Source: SIG578 sp964508295
GTDB lineage: Bacteria; Bacillota; Clostridia; Oscillospirales; Ruminococcaceae
Direction: 5' to 3'
DNA: 18,528 nucleotides
NCBI GenBank assembly: GCA_964508295.1
Contig: CAZDSQ010000037.1
Span: 1-18,528, forward strand
Shown here: positions 7,603 to 15,635 of the stretch, piece by piece
Layout of the letters: each line of letters starts with the position of its first letter
Numbering within the stretch: position 1 is the first letter of the stretch
Notes under the pieces: generated by a model
What the model saw: the letters and a program-made list of their open reading frames with translations, nothing else
The model's database searches: none
Told to the model about the DNA's origin: nothing
Position numbers and translations under genes: made by a program

Positions 7603-8316
7603 TCAGTTATATTGACGCTGGCCAAACAAGGCTGAACCTATGCGAACAATGTTAGCTCCCATTTCGATGGCGGCTTCAAAATCTTGGCTCATTCCCATCG
7701 AAAGATGCTCCATATATACATTATCTATGTTTTTAGCACCAATGTCAACAAATATTTGTTTTAGGCGGGAAAAATAATTAAGACTTTGCTCTTTTTTCTC
7801 ACAAATAGGCGGTATAGACATAATTCCCTTTACTCTTATCGCCTCAAGCTCAGCAATTTCTCTTACAAGGTCCTCTGCCCCGTCCGCCTCAATTCCTGAC
7901 TTTGAACCCTCATCGCCGATATTTATTTCAACAAGAACATCCATAGTCAAATTATTTTTAACAGCGTTTTTGCTTATTTCTTTAGCGAGCTTAACGCTGT
8001 CAACAGACTGTATCATACTAACCTTATCAATGATATATTTAACCTTATTGGTCTGCAAATGACCGATAAAATGAGTTTCAGTGCCTGCTAAATAGCTATC
8101 TCTTTTATCAAGATATTCCTGAACACGATTTTCTCCGAGCAGGTTTATGCCATTATTTATAGCAACATTTACAAGCTCAGGAGCAACTGTTTTGGTAACC
8201 GCCATAATGCGAACCTCCTCGGCGCTTCTGCCGCTCTTTTCTGCCGCAGCGGCAACCCTATCGCGAATAACCTTAAGGTTTTCCAAAACTACAAGCTCAG
8301 ATGTTTTTTCCGTCAT
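7603..8316 (-). CDS. yggS: YggS/PLPHP-family pyridoxal phosphate homeostasis protein
   Basis: A 237-residue TIM-barrel protein that binds pyridoxal 5'-phosphate without known catalytic activity and balances vitamin B6 and amino-acid pools. The cofactor lysine is in MAVTKT at residue 42. Other family motifs are GENRVQEYLDK, HFIGHLQTNK, EINIGDEGSKSG, MSMGMSQDFEAAI and VRIGSALFG. The ATG lies inside the end of the upstream adaptor gene (20-base overlap), with AAAGGA about 10 bases ahead. In Bacillus the orthologue ylmE immediately precedes sepF, as here, spaced by 29 bases. Confidence 0.96.
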   Translation of the reverse strand: MTEKTSELVVLENLKVIRDRVAAAAEKSGRSAEEVRIMAVTKTVAPELVNVAINNGINLLGENRVQEYLDKRDSYLAGTETHFIGHLQTNKVKYIIDKVSMIQSVDSVKLAKEISKNAVKNNLTMDVLVEINIGDEGSKSGIEADGAEDLVREIAELEAIRVKGIMSIPPICEKKEQSLNYFSRLKQIFVDIGAKNIDNVYMEHLSMGMSQDFEAAIEMGANIVRIGSALFGQRQYN

Positions 8317-9535
8317 AAAGGTCTGTTCCTTTCACAATAACATCATCAAACGGTTTAAGTGTTCCGCTTCCGTTTGTCGCCTCACAGATAACATAATCCT
8401 GCGCCTCATAAAGTATTTCAACCTTTCTGAAGAACATCTGCTGACCTATCAAAACATACACGCCTTTATCCTCATCCTGCATACGAATCGCACTTTTCGG
8501 AACTTTATATCCTCTTACCGTTGAAAAAATAATTTCTGCAGACTCCATTCTGGCAGTGCAGAATTTGCCAGTCATATGGTCTGATTTAACAAAGACCGCC
8601 ATTTTCCCCGCTGCCTCATCAAGTACAACTTGGCTTACAGTTACACTCAATGTTTTATCTGAGATGTCACTAAAGCGCATTCTAAGGGTTGTCCCCTCTT
8701 TAATTCTTTCGTGGTACTCATTATCGTCGATAGGCAGCATCATAACATAGTGCCAATTAAAGTCAGTAATAAGTTTCCCAATTGTATTTTCAGAAGCTTC
8801 CTCAGGGCTCTGATTATTAATAAAATCTTCAATTTCAAGTGCTGAAAGAGCAGAAATCTTTGAGTACTGAGCTGAATTTTCATATCCGTCAGCAGAAATA
8901 ACAAAATTCCCGTTAGTTTGGGCATAAACCGACTTCAAAGAAGATTTTATTTTTTTCTTTAGATCTGTAATCTGCGATTTTATTTCAGAAATATAATCGT
9001 TAAAATCAGTTTCCTTTTCAGTAATTATATTTCTGCGATTTAAGAGGACCTGCAGCTCGTTTTTACATTGCTCTATTTCATCCGCATCGTTCTGATAAAC
9101 CGCCTGAGAATACTCTTGAATTTTGTTATTTATCTGTTTTGTAATCTGATCAGCATTTGTTACAAGAACGCTGGACTGATCCTGTGATTCTTCAAGCAGA
9201 GTGATCAAATTATTAAGCTCTTTAATCTTTTCGTAATTTATAACATCTGATTCAGAAGCATAAAGCTCAGCAACTGTTCCGCCCGCTCCAACCTTCTCTC
9301 CGTCAGAATAAAGGTAGTGAACGATATATCCTTCATGATTGACCGAAACACTCTCCTCTGTTCGCATAAACATTCCGTCAACTTGAATCTTATTTTCGTG
9401 AGAAAGCTCGGAAACAGTTTCGGTTTTATAGGGAGAATAGACTGCGCTGTATATCTGATAACCGATAAAAATCAGGATAAAGACAGAAAGCGCAAAAAGC
9501 AAAAGAGATTTAACTATTTTTGACACATTTGACAC
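8297..9535 (-). CDS. HlyD-like membrane-fusion / efflux adaptor protein
   Basis: This protein of about 412 residues has one N-terminal membrane anchor (residues 8-28, LLLFALSVFILIFIGYQ) and an extracytoplasmic body. A lipoyl-like half-motif follows (EGYIVHYLYSDGEKVGAGGTV), then a long helical hairpin of about 110 residues and a beta-rich C-terminal part (VPKSAIRMQDEDKGVYVL). This layout is that of HlyD/MacA-type adaptors that pair with ABC or other exporters; no exporter is encoded in the window. I start at the GTG 9533-9535 because GGGAGG lies 8 bases ahead; an in-frame TTG at 9554-9556 adds seven residues but puts the ribosome binding site inside the gene. It has its own sigma-A-type promoter and overlaps yggS. 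Substrate and partner cannot be inferred. Confidence 0.8.
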   Translation of the reverse strand: MSNVSKIVKSLLLFALSVFILIFIGYQIYSAVYSPYKTETVSELSHENKIQVDGMFMRTEESVSVNHEGYIVHYLYSDGEKVGAGGTVAELYASESDVINYEKIKELNNLITLLEESQDQSSVLVTNADQITKQINNKIQEYSQAVYQNDADEIEQCKNELQVLLNRRNIITEKETDFNDYISEIKSQITDLKKKIKSSLKSVYAQTNGNFVISADGYENSAQYSKISALSALEIEDFINNQSPEEASENTIGKLITDFNWHYVMMLPIDDNEYHERIKEGTTLRMRFSDISDKTLSVTVSQVVLDEAAGKMAVFVKSDHMTGKFCTARMESAEIIFSTVRGYKVPKSAIRMQDEDKGVYVLIGQQMFFRKVEILYEAQDYVICEATNGSGTLKPFDDVIVKGTDLYDGKNI

Positions 9536-9543
9536 TCTTTTTT

Positions 9544-9550
9544 CCTCCCT
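9544..9550 (-). promoter_or_regulatory. Ribosome binding site deciding the adaptor GTG start
   Basis: AGGGAGG on the minus strand, 8 bases before the GTG at 9535-9533. It selects this codon over the upstream in-frame TTG at 9556-9554, which would lie 5' of the site. Confidence 0.75.
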
Positions 9551-9565
9551 GATCAATTTACTTAT

Positions 9566-9594
9566 ATTTTAACATAAAACAAGCTGAAAATCAA
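9566..9594 (-). promoter_or_regulatory. Sigma-A-type promoter upstream of the HlyD-like gene
   Basis: On the minus strand a -35 box TTGATT (9594-9589) is followed by a 17-base spacer and a -10 box TAAAAT (9571-9566) with a TGT extension just upstream. It lies in the 72-base gap between miaA and the adaptor gene, the largest gap within the block. It would allow the division genes to be transcribed independently of miaB-mutSL-miaA. Matched by eye; no score was computed. Confidence 0.6.
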
Positions 9595-9607
9595 CATTTT
9601 AAGCCAT

Positions 9608-10546
9608 TTAAATAAACTTATCACACAACTCAAACGCTTTAGCTACTACCCCGTCTAAGCCGAGTTCATCGGCGTGCAGCCAATGGATCCGCTCATCCTT
9701 TCTAAACCAGGTTAGTTGGCGCTTGGCGTAGTTTCTTGTTGCTTTTTTCAGATTACTTACCGCCTCTTCAAGAGATATTTCTCCGCTTAAATACGGAAAA
9801 AGCTCTTTATAGCCTATTGCCTGAACGGCGGTTTTGTTTAATTCGAGCCTTCCAAGGAAGTTTTTCGCTTCCTCTACAAGCCCCATAGCGAGCATTTTAT
9901 CTACCCTAAGGTCAATTCTGCCGTAAAGCTTTTGCCTGTCCCTATAGGTTATACCAAGCATAAGGGCGTTGTAGGGCGAATTTTGCGCTCTTGAGAGCTT
10001 TTTGTGTTCCTTAACGCTGTGTTTAAAGACAAGATTTATTTCAATTCCTCTGATGATTCTGCCGTGGTCGTTTTCGTGAAGTGTTGCTGCATACTCGGGG
10101 TCTAAAACACTAAGCTTTTTAAGCATATAGGCTCCGCCGAACATACTTAATTCATTTTTCAAAGAGTTACGAAGCTCATTTTGCTCCTCTGGTTCAAACT
10201 GAATATTGTCAACAAGGCTGTTTACGTAAAGCCCTGTTCCTCCGACCACAACAACATTCTTGCCGCGAGAATATATATTCTCAATAGCCTTTCTTGCATC
10301 TTCAAGATATTCTGCAACTGAATACTTTCTATCTATATCCACACAATCAATAAGGTGGTGCCTTACACCCTGCATTTCCTCTGGAGAAGGCTTTGCAGTT
10401 GCAATATCCATACCCTTGTAAACCTGCATTGAGTCGGCAGATACGATCTCGGCGTTGTATTTCTTGGCAAGACTAATGGAAAGAGCGGTTTTTCCGCTTG
10501 CAGTAGGACCGACTATAACGATTATCGGAATTTTCTTATCTTCCAA
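9608..10546 (-). CDS. miaA: tRNA dimethylallyltransferase (isopentenyl-A37)
   Basis: The 312-residue enzyme transfers a dimethylallyl group from DMAPP to N6 of adenine 37 in tRNAs reading UNN codons. The P-loop GPTASGKT is at about 13-20, followed by the family motifs DSMQVYKGMDIATAKPS, HHLIDCVD and VGGTGLYV. C-terminal motifs AVQAIGYKE and NYAKRQLTWFRKD are also present. The start is a TTG at 10544-10546, set by a perfect AGGAGG with a 7-base spacer that overlaps the mutL stop codon. Its product is the substrate for MiaB, encoded at the head of the same gene set, so both steps of ms2i6A37 synthesis flank mutS-mutL here. The order mutL-miaA is widespread in bacteria. Confidence 0.97.
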   Translation of the reverse strand: MEDKKIPIIVIVGPTASGKTALSISLAKKYNAEIVSADSMQVYKGMDIATAKPSPEEMQGVRHHLIDCVDIDRKYSVAEYLEDARKAIENIYSRGKNVVVVGGTGLYVNSLVDNIQFEPEEQNELRNSLKNELSMFGGAYMLKKLSVLDPEYAATLHENDHGRIIRGIEINLVFKHSVKEHKKLSRAQNSPYNALMLGITYRDRQKLYGRIDLRVDKMLAMGLVEEAKNFLGRLELNKTAVQAIGYKELFPYLSGEISLEEAVSNLKKATRNYAKRQLTWFRKDERIHWLHADELGLDGVVAKAFELCDKFI

Positions 10547-10553
10547 CTCAAAT

Positions 10554-10559
10554 CCTCCT
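10554..10559 (-). promoter_or_regulatory. Ribosome binding site for miaA (TTG start)
   Basis: A perfect AGGAGG on the minus strand overlaps the TAG stop of mutL and sits 7 bases before the TTG. The strong site compensates for the weak start codon and suggests mutL-miaA translational coupling. Confidence 0.8.
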
Positions 10560-12540
10560 ACTGAATTCTGCCAAATCTTTTCTCTATCTCTGTTTTAGAA
10601 ATCTTAGCGGTAACAGGTCTGCCGTGCGGGCAGTACTTAACATCAGTTTCTGCCTTAAGGCAGTCTATGAGGAACGAAAGCTCCCAGGCGCTACTCTTAT
10701 CGTGAGCCTTTATGGCACTGCGACAGGCAATGGTATGATACATATCGTCAAGAACCTGCGGAGCGACCTCTTTTTTGCAACTGATAAGATTTGATGCAAT
10801 CTCTGAAAGAACCTGCGCGGTATCCTCCGCCGAAATATAAGCAGGCACAGAGCGGATAATTATATTACCGCTGCCGAAATCATCAATCTCAAAGCCAAGC
10901 TTATTGACAGTTTCTATATGCATAGTAAGCGCATCATACTCTTCTCTTGACGGCTTTGTGATAACCGGCTCGAGAAGATATTGCCTTTGCACCTCGGCGT
11001 TTTCGGCTTTAAGCCTATTGTAAATAAGGCGTTCGTGTGCCGCGTGCTTATCAACAAGGTACAAGGCATTTTCTGCTTCGAGCAAAATATAGGTTTTAAA
11101 CAGCTCGCCTATTATTTTTGCTCCTGCAAATCGGTCATCTTGCATCGATGCTGTTTCAGTAGCAACAGTATTTTCCACAATCACGGGCGCAGGCTCACTT
11201 TTAGGAATTTCTACAGGTTTGACCTCTACTGCAGGCTCAACCTTTTCTTCAAAAAGAGGATTTTTCACTTTTGAAGAAAGCGGTATTTTATCTGCATCAA
11301 CATATTTTACAGAATCATCATTTAACTGCTCCGGCATCAAAGATTTGGGCGGAGTATAAACGATTTCCTCTTGTGTTTTCTCGAAAATAGGCTTAAATTC
11401 GTTCTTAATTTGCAGTTTTGGTGCGATATTTTCAGTTTGCTGAGGCTTTTCAAAAGCAATTTGCTCTCCTTTGGTTGTAAAGGCTTCGTCCTTTACAAGC
11501 GAAACGGGAGTTTTAGGCGCTTCTGATTTGAAAACAAAGTCCGCTTCCCCGCTATCCTCATTAAGAGCATTCTTGCAAGCGAAATAAACCGCATCGTAAA
11601 TCACGCGCTCGTCAGAAAAACGCACCTCTGTTTTGGTGGGATGTACGTTAACGTCGACAACAGACGGCGCAACCTCAACCATCAAAACGCAGGCAGGAAA
11701 CTTGCCAACCATTATCGAGCCCTTATAAGATTCCTCTAAGGCGACCATCATAGTAACATTTTTAACAGTTCTTCCGTTCAAAAAGAAGTACTGCATACTG
11801 CGCTTTGCTTTGGAGCTCAGCGCTTTGGATATAAAGCCTTCGACCTTTACACCGTTTTTCTCAAAGGAAACAGGTAAAAGCGAGGATGCAAACGCCTTTC
11901 CAAAGACGCAATGGATTGCTGAGATGAGTTTTCCGTCGCCAACCGTTTGAATATCTATCCTACCGTCGCGGATAAACTTGAATGCAATCTGCGGATTGGA
12001 AACCGCTATCTTTTCAACAACTGCGGCAACGGCATTAGCCTCAGAAACATCCTTTTTCAAGAATTTCATTCTCGCAGGAGTGTTATAGAACAGATTTTTT
12101 ACAATTATTGTTGTTCCCACAGGGCAACCTGTTTCTTCTTTTGAAAGCACCTCGCCGCCCGCAATTTCCAAATGGCAACCAAAATCGCTACTTGCCCGTC
12201 TTGTAATCATAGAGACCTTGGAAACTGCACAAACAGAAGCGAGCGCTTCGCCGCGGAAGCCGAGGGTTAAAATTTCATTAAGGTCATCTTTAGAGCGCAC
12301 CTTGCTTGTTGCATGGCGAAGAAAAGCGGTTTCGGCATCCTCAAAGGCTATTCCCTTTCCGTCATCAGTAACACGGATAAGCTCTATACCGCCGCTTTTT
12401 ATTTCAACTGTGATATGTAACGCGCCCGCATCAATGCAGTTTTCTATCAGTTCTTTTACAACAGATGCAGGGCGGTCAATAACCTCGCCAGCAGCAATCA
12501 GCTCAGCAATCTGTTTATCAAGCACTCTGATCTCGCTCAT
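10558..12540 (-). CDS. mutL: DNA mismatch repair protein MutL
   Basis: The 660-residue protein couples mismatch recognition by MutS to strand incision. The GHKL ATPase motifs are intact: ELIENCIDAGA with the catalytic Glu30 and Mg-binding Asn34, DDGKGI (59-64), LGFRGEAL (93-100) and FYNTPARMKF (151-160). A Pro/Glu/Lys-rich linker spans about 335-470, then the C-terminal dimerization and endonuclease domain. That domain carries ACRSAIKA (605-612) and CPHGRP (637-642), consistent with a metal-dependent nicking MutL. The core DQHA(X)2E(X)4E motif reads DKHA at 497-500, Glu503, but Asn508 replaces the final Glu. The start ATG has AAGGAG 6 bases ahead, and mutS ends 13 bases upstream. Confidence 0.97.
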   Translation of the reverse strand: MSEIRVLDKQIAELIAAGEVIDRPASVVKELIENCIDAGALHITVEIKSGGIELIRVTDDGKGIAFEDAETAFLRHATSKVRSKDDLNEILTLGFRGEALASVCAVSKVSMITRRASSDFGCHLEIAGGEVLSKEETGCPVGTTIIVKNLFYNTPARMKFLKKDVSEANAVAAVVEKIAVSNPQIAFKFIRDGRIDIQTVGDGKLISAIHCVFGKAFASSLLPVSFEKNGVKVEGFISKALSSKAKRSMQYFFLNGRTVKNVTMMVALEESYKGSIMVGKFPACVLMVEVAPSVVDVNVHPTKTEVRFSDERVIYDAVYFACKNALNEDSGEADFVFKSEAPKTPVSLVKDEAFTTKGEQIAFEKPQQTENIAPKLQIKNEFKPIFEKTQEEIVYTPPKSLMPEQLNDDSVKYVDADKIPLSSKVKNPLFEEKVEPAVEVKPVEIPKSEPAPVIVENTVATETASMQDDRFAGAKIIGELFKTYILLEAENALYLVDKHAAHERLIYNRLKAENAEVQRQYLLEPVITKPSREEYDALTMHIETVNKLGFEIDDFGSGNIIIRSVPAYISAEDTAQVLSEIASNLISCKKEVAPQVLDDMYHTIACRSAIKAHDKSSAWELSFLIDCLKAETDVKYCPHGRPVTAKISKTEIEKRFGRIQ

Positions 12541-12553
12541 TTTTATCTCCTTC

Positions 12554-15175
12554 TTACTGTTCGTCGGCTATCTTCTTAAGCTCGAACAGAATATTTATTG
12601 CCTCTCTGGGTGTTAGAACATCAACGTCTATTGCCTTAATTTTCTGAACCAAAGGCAATTCGTTTGCGGTATCAAAGGAAATCTGGTAGCTATCCGACTC
12701 TGAAACTATCTCCTCTTTGACATTTCCCTTAAATTCAATCTCTTTTCCTTGTTCCAAGCTCTCAAGAATTTCCTTTGCGCGCTTTATGATCTCGCTCGGA
12801 ATTCCCGAAAGTCTTGCAACATCTATACCATAGCTATCGTCAGTTCCGCCTCTTACAATTCGGCGCAGGAATATTATCTCCTCGCCGCGCTTCTTAACCA
12901 GAATGTTATAGTTCTTAACATTCGAAAGCTTGTCCTCAAGGACAGAAAGCTCGTGATAGTGGGTTGCAAAAAGAGTCTTTGCGCCGAGTTTTTTCTTGTT
13001 TGCGATATATTCAAGCACCGCTCTTGCGATACTCATTCCGTCAAAGGTAGATGTTCCTCTGCCGACCTCATCAAGAATTAAAAGGCTGTCTTTAGTAGCA
13101 TTTTTAAGTATAAATGAAACCTCGTTCATTTCCATCATAAAGGTTGACTGACCTGAAGCCAGGTCATCAGATGCGCCTATTCTTGTAAACACGCTGTCAA
13201 CAATGGAAATATTAGCATCTTTAGCAGGAACAAAGCTTCCTATCTGCGCCATAATTGTTATTAGCGCAACCTGACGCATATAGGTTGATTTACCAGCCAT
13301 ATTCGGTCCCGTAATTATAGAAACTGCATTGTCGTTTGTGTCAAGCAGAGTATCATTGGGAACGAACGGAGTTAAAGTAAGTTGCTCAACAACAGGATGT
13401 CTTCCCTCTTTAATGCTGATTTCGCCCGAAACGTTGAGCGAGGGGCAAACATAGTTGTTTGTAACGGCAACGTGAGCAAAACTGCACATAACGTCAAGCA
13501 CAGCAAGCGCCTGGGCAGTTCTTTGTATTCTCTCAATCTGAGCAGTTACCTTGTCTCTGAGCTCTGTAAACAGCTCATATTCAAGCGCTACAGAGCGCTC
13601 TCCCGCGGTCAAGACCTTTGCTTCTATCTCTTTAAGTTGCTGGGTTATATAGCGCTCACCGCCCGTCAAGGTCTGCTTGCGGATATACTCCTCGGGAACC
13701 TGATCCTTAAAGGAATTTGAAACCTCTATGTAATAACCGAAAACCTTGTTATAACCGACCTTAAGAGTTCTTATTCCTGTGCGCTCTTTTTCACTTGCTT
13801 CGATTTTTGCAAGGAAGCCTGCACTGTTTTTAAGAATTTCTCTTAAAGAATCAAGGTCGCTGTTATATCCATCTCTGATATAGCCACCATCTCTTAAGAG
13901 TGCGGCAGGCTCGTCAGAAATGGCACTTGTAATCATTTCTCTGATATCATCGAGCGGATCAATATTTGAAAGCAGGTCACAAAGGAGCGCAGAGTTTACG
14001 CCAGACAACGTATTTATGATTTTGGGGATCTGCTCTGCAGTATATGCCAGAGAATTAAGCTCTCTGGGGCTTACGCTACCATATACAACGCGGCTCAAAA
14101 TACGCTTCAAATCGTAAATATCGCTTAAAATCTCGCGGATTTCGCTACGCATAAGGCTATTATCAACAAGTTCTCTTACCGCGTTCTGTCTGCGGGTTAT
14201 GTCGCTGACGCTCATAAGAGGCTGCTCAAGATAGTTTCTCAAAAGTCTGTGACCCATTGCGGTTTCAGTCTGATCCAGAACCCACAAAAGAGTTCCGTAC
14301 TTTTCGCCCTTATGCATACTCTGAGTAAGCTCTAAATTATGCCTTGCAGAAATATCAAGATTCATAAACTGCTCGGTCTGATAAATTTCGATTTTATTTA
14401 GCTTATTTAATTTGCTGATCTGTGTTTCCTGCAGGTAGTCAATAAGACCGCCAAGAGCCTCCGTTATTAAAGGCTTGCCCTCAATCTTGATTGTTGAAAG
14501 AGAGTCAATATTAAAGTGGTCAAGCACATTTGTTTTGGCGTATTTTAAATCAAAAACCTCGTTACTTAAAGTAGTAACCGCCGCTGAAAGTTTGTTTTTC
14601 ACAAAACCTGTAATATTCTCGTCCTTAGCACTATTTGAACAAAGCAAAACCTCTTTAGGAGAAAATCGGCTAAGCTCGTTTACAATTTTAATAGTTAAAT
14701 CTCCGTCAGAGAAGTCTGTTGCCTTGATTTCTCCGGTTGAAACATCAGCAAACACAAGACCTGCTCCGCCAAAATCCTTTTTAACGCAGCAGATGTAGTT
14801 ATTCTTAGTTTCATCAAGCATACTGCCCTCAATAACCGTTCCGGGAGTAACAACGCGGACAACATCACGCTTAACTATTCCCTTGGTTTTTGAGGGGTCC
14901 TCTAACTGCTCACAGATTGCGACCTTATAGCCTTTTTCAATAAGTCTGGCAATATACGCCTCACAGCTATGATAAGGAACGCCGCACATTTTGGCGCGCT
15001 CCTCCATACCGCAGTTTTTGCCTGTAAGCTGCAGTTCAAGCTCTCTTGATGCAATAATCGCATCGTCGAAAAACATCTCGTAAAAATCGCCGAGTCTGAA
15101 AAACAGAATCTGATCCTTGTGCCGTTCCTTGATCTCAAGGTACTGCTTCATCATAGGTGATAATTGCTGTGCCAC
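12554..15175 (-). CDS. mutS: DNA mismatch repair ATPase MutS
   Basis: About 873 residues, close to Bacillus MutS (around 860). It recognises base mismatches and small loops and recruits MutL. The mismatch-probing Phe-x-Glu lies in GDFYEMF (F31, E33). The ATPase has the Walker A motif GPNMAGKST at about 623-631, Walker B LLILDEVGRGTSTFDG and FATHYHEL. I start at the GTG 15173-15175 because AAGGAGAG lies directly ahead with standard spacing and the protein then begins VAQQLSPMMKQYLEIK, as in the family. A longer frame from an ATG at 15214 would overlap ricA by 10 bases and lacks a ribosome binding site. In Bacillus cotE separates ymcA from mutS; here it is absent and the gap is 29 bases. Confidence 0.98.
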   Translation of the reverse strand: MAQQLSPMMKQYLEIKERHKDQILFFRLGDFYEMFFDDAIIASRELELQLTGKNCGMEERAKMCGVPYHSCEAYIARLIEKGYKVAICEQLEDPSKTKGIVKRDVVRVVTPGTVIEGSMLDETKNNYICCVKKDFGGAGLVFADVSTGEIKATDFSDGDLTIKIVNELSRFSPKEVLLCSNSAKDENITGFVKNKLSAAVTTLSNEVFDLKYAKTNVLDHFNIDSLSTIKIEGKPLITEALGGLIDYLQETQISKLNKLNKIEIYQTEQFMNLDISARHNLELTQSMHKGEKYGTLLWVLDQTETAMGHRLLRNYLEQPLMSVSDITRRQNAVRELVDNSLMRSEIREILSDIYDLKRILSRVVYGSVSPRELNSLAYTAEQIPKIINTLSGVNSALLCDLLSNIDPLDDIREMITSAISDEPAALLRDGGYIRDGYNSDLDSLREILKNSAGFLAKIEASEKERTGIRTLKVGYNKVFGYYIEVSNSFKDQVPEEYIRKQTLTGGERYITQQLKEIEAKVLTAGERSVALEYELFTELRDKVTAQIERIQRTAQALAVLDVMCSFAHVAVTNNYVCPSLNVSGEISIKEGRHPVVEQLTLTPFVPNDTLLDTNDNAVSIITGPNMAGKSTYMRQVALITIMAQIGSFVPAKDANISIVDSVFTRIGASDDLASGQSTFMMEMNEVSFILKNATKDSLLILDEVGRGTSTFDGMSIARAVLEYIANKKKLGAKTLFATHYHELSVLEDKLSNVKNYNILVKKRGEEIIFLRRIVRGGTDDSYGIDVARLSGIPSEIIKRAKEILESLEQGKEIEFKGNVKEEIVSESDSYQISFDTANELPLVQKIKAIDVDVLTPREAINILFELKKIADEQ

Positions 15176-15180
15176 ACAAT

Positions 15181-15188
15181 CTCTCCTT
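15181..15188 (-). promoter_or_regulatory. Ribosome binding site deciding the mutS GTG start
   Basis: AAGGAGAG on the minus strand, 5 bases before the GTG at 15175-15173 (7 from the AAGGAG core). It lies inside the longer open frame that begins at 15214, arguing against that start. Confidence 0.8.
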
Positions 15189-15204
15189 GTGTCAAAATTA
15201 TTTT

Positions 15205-15615
15205 TTAGTGACATCCGCTGCAGCCCGAACAGTCACCGCTGCAGCCCGTGCTCTCAGGGATTACAACTGTTTCGGGGTCCTCTCCTGTTAAGGTGAAGTT
15301 TAAGAGTAGCTGAACCTTCTGCATCATTTCGTCGACCTTTTTCTTAGCGTCAGCGTACGCAATCATATCATCTGTTTCCATAATAAGCTGATATGCCTCG
15401 CGCATTTCGCGGTCAAGCTGAGCAATTTTATCGCTGTTTTTATCGTCGCGGTTTACTTCTCTGTTAAGAGCAATTTTTTTAAGGTTAAAATTGCTGATCT
15501 TTTCCTGAAGGTCGGCGTTTTTATCGCTGCGAACTCTTGCCTCTTCCATTGCGATATATTCCTCGCTCTGCTGGATTGCTTTTCCGAGCTCTCTTGCCTT
15601 TAAAATAACATCCAT
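15205..15615 (-). CDS. ymcA: YlbF/YmcA-family protein, RicA-like
   Basis: A 136-residue, almost wholly helical protein (residues 1-108) resembling the Com_YlbF family. In Bacillus, YmcA (RicA), YlbF (RicF) and YaaT (RicT) form a complex carrying iron-sulfur clusters that adjusts RNase Y mRNA processing and affects sporulation, competence and biofilm formation. The position between miaB and mutS matches Bacillus ymcA, which supports the RicA assignment over YlbF. The C-terminus carries four closely spaced cysteines (C125, C129, C132, C135) in the pattern CxxxCxxCxxCH, a plausible metal or cluster site. The ATG at 15613-15615 has GAGG 8 bases ahead. Helical proteins of this family are hard to tell apart, so the symbol rests mainly on gene order. 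Confidence 0.8.
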   Translation of the reverse strand: MDVILKARELGKAIQQSEEYIAMEEARVRSDKNADLQEKISNFNLKKIALNREVNRDDKNSDKIAQLDREMREAYQLIMETDDMIAYADAKKKVDEMMQKVQLLLNFTLTGEDPETVVIPESTGCSGDCSGCSGCH

Positions 15616-15635
15616 TTTATATTCCTCTTTTCTTT

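Noticed and set aside
15176..15214. N-terminal extension of mutS from the ATG at 15214
   Set aside because: It would overlap ricA, has no ribosome binding site, and places the strong AAGGAGAG site inside the gene; the GTG at 15175 fits the family N-terminus better.
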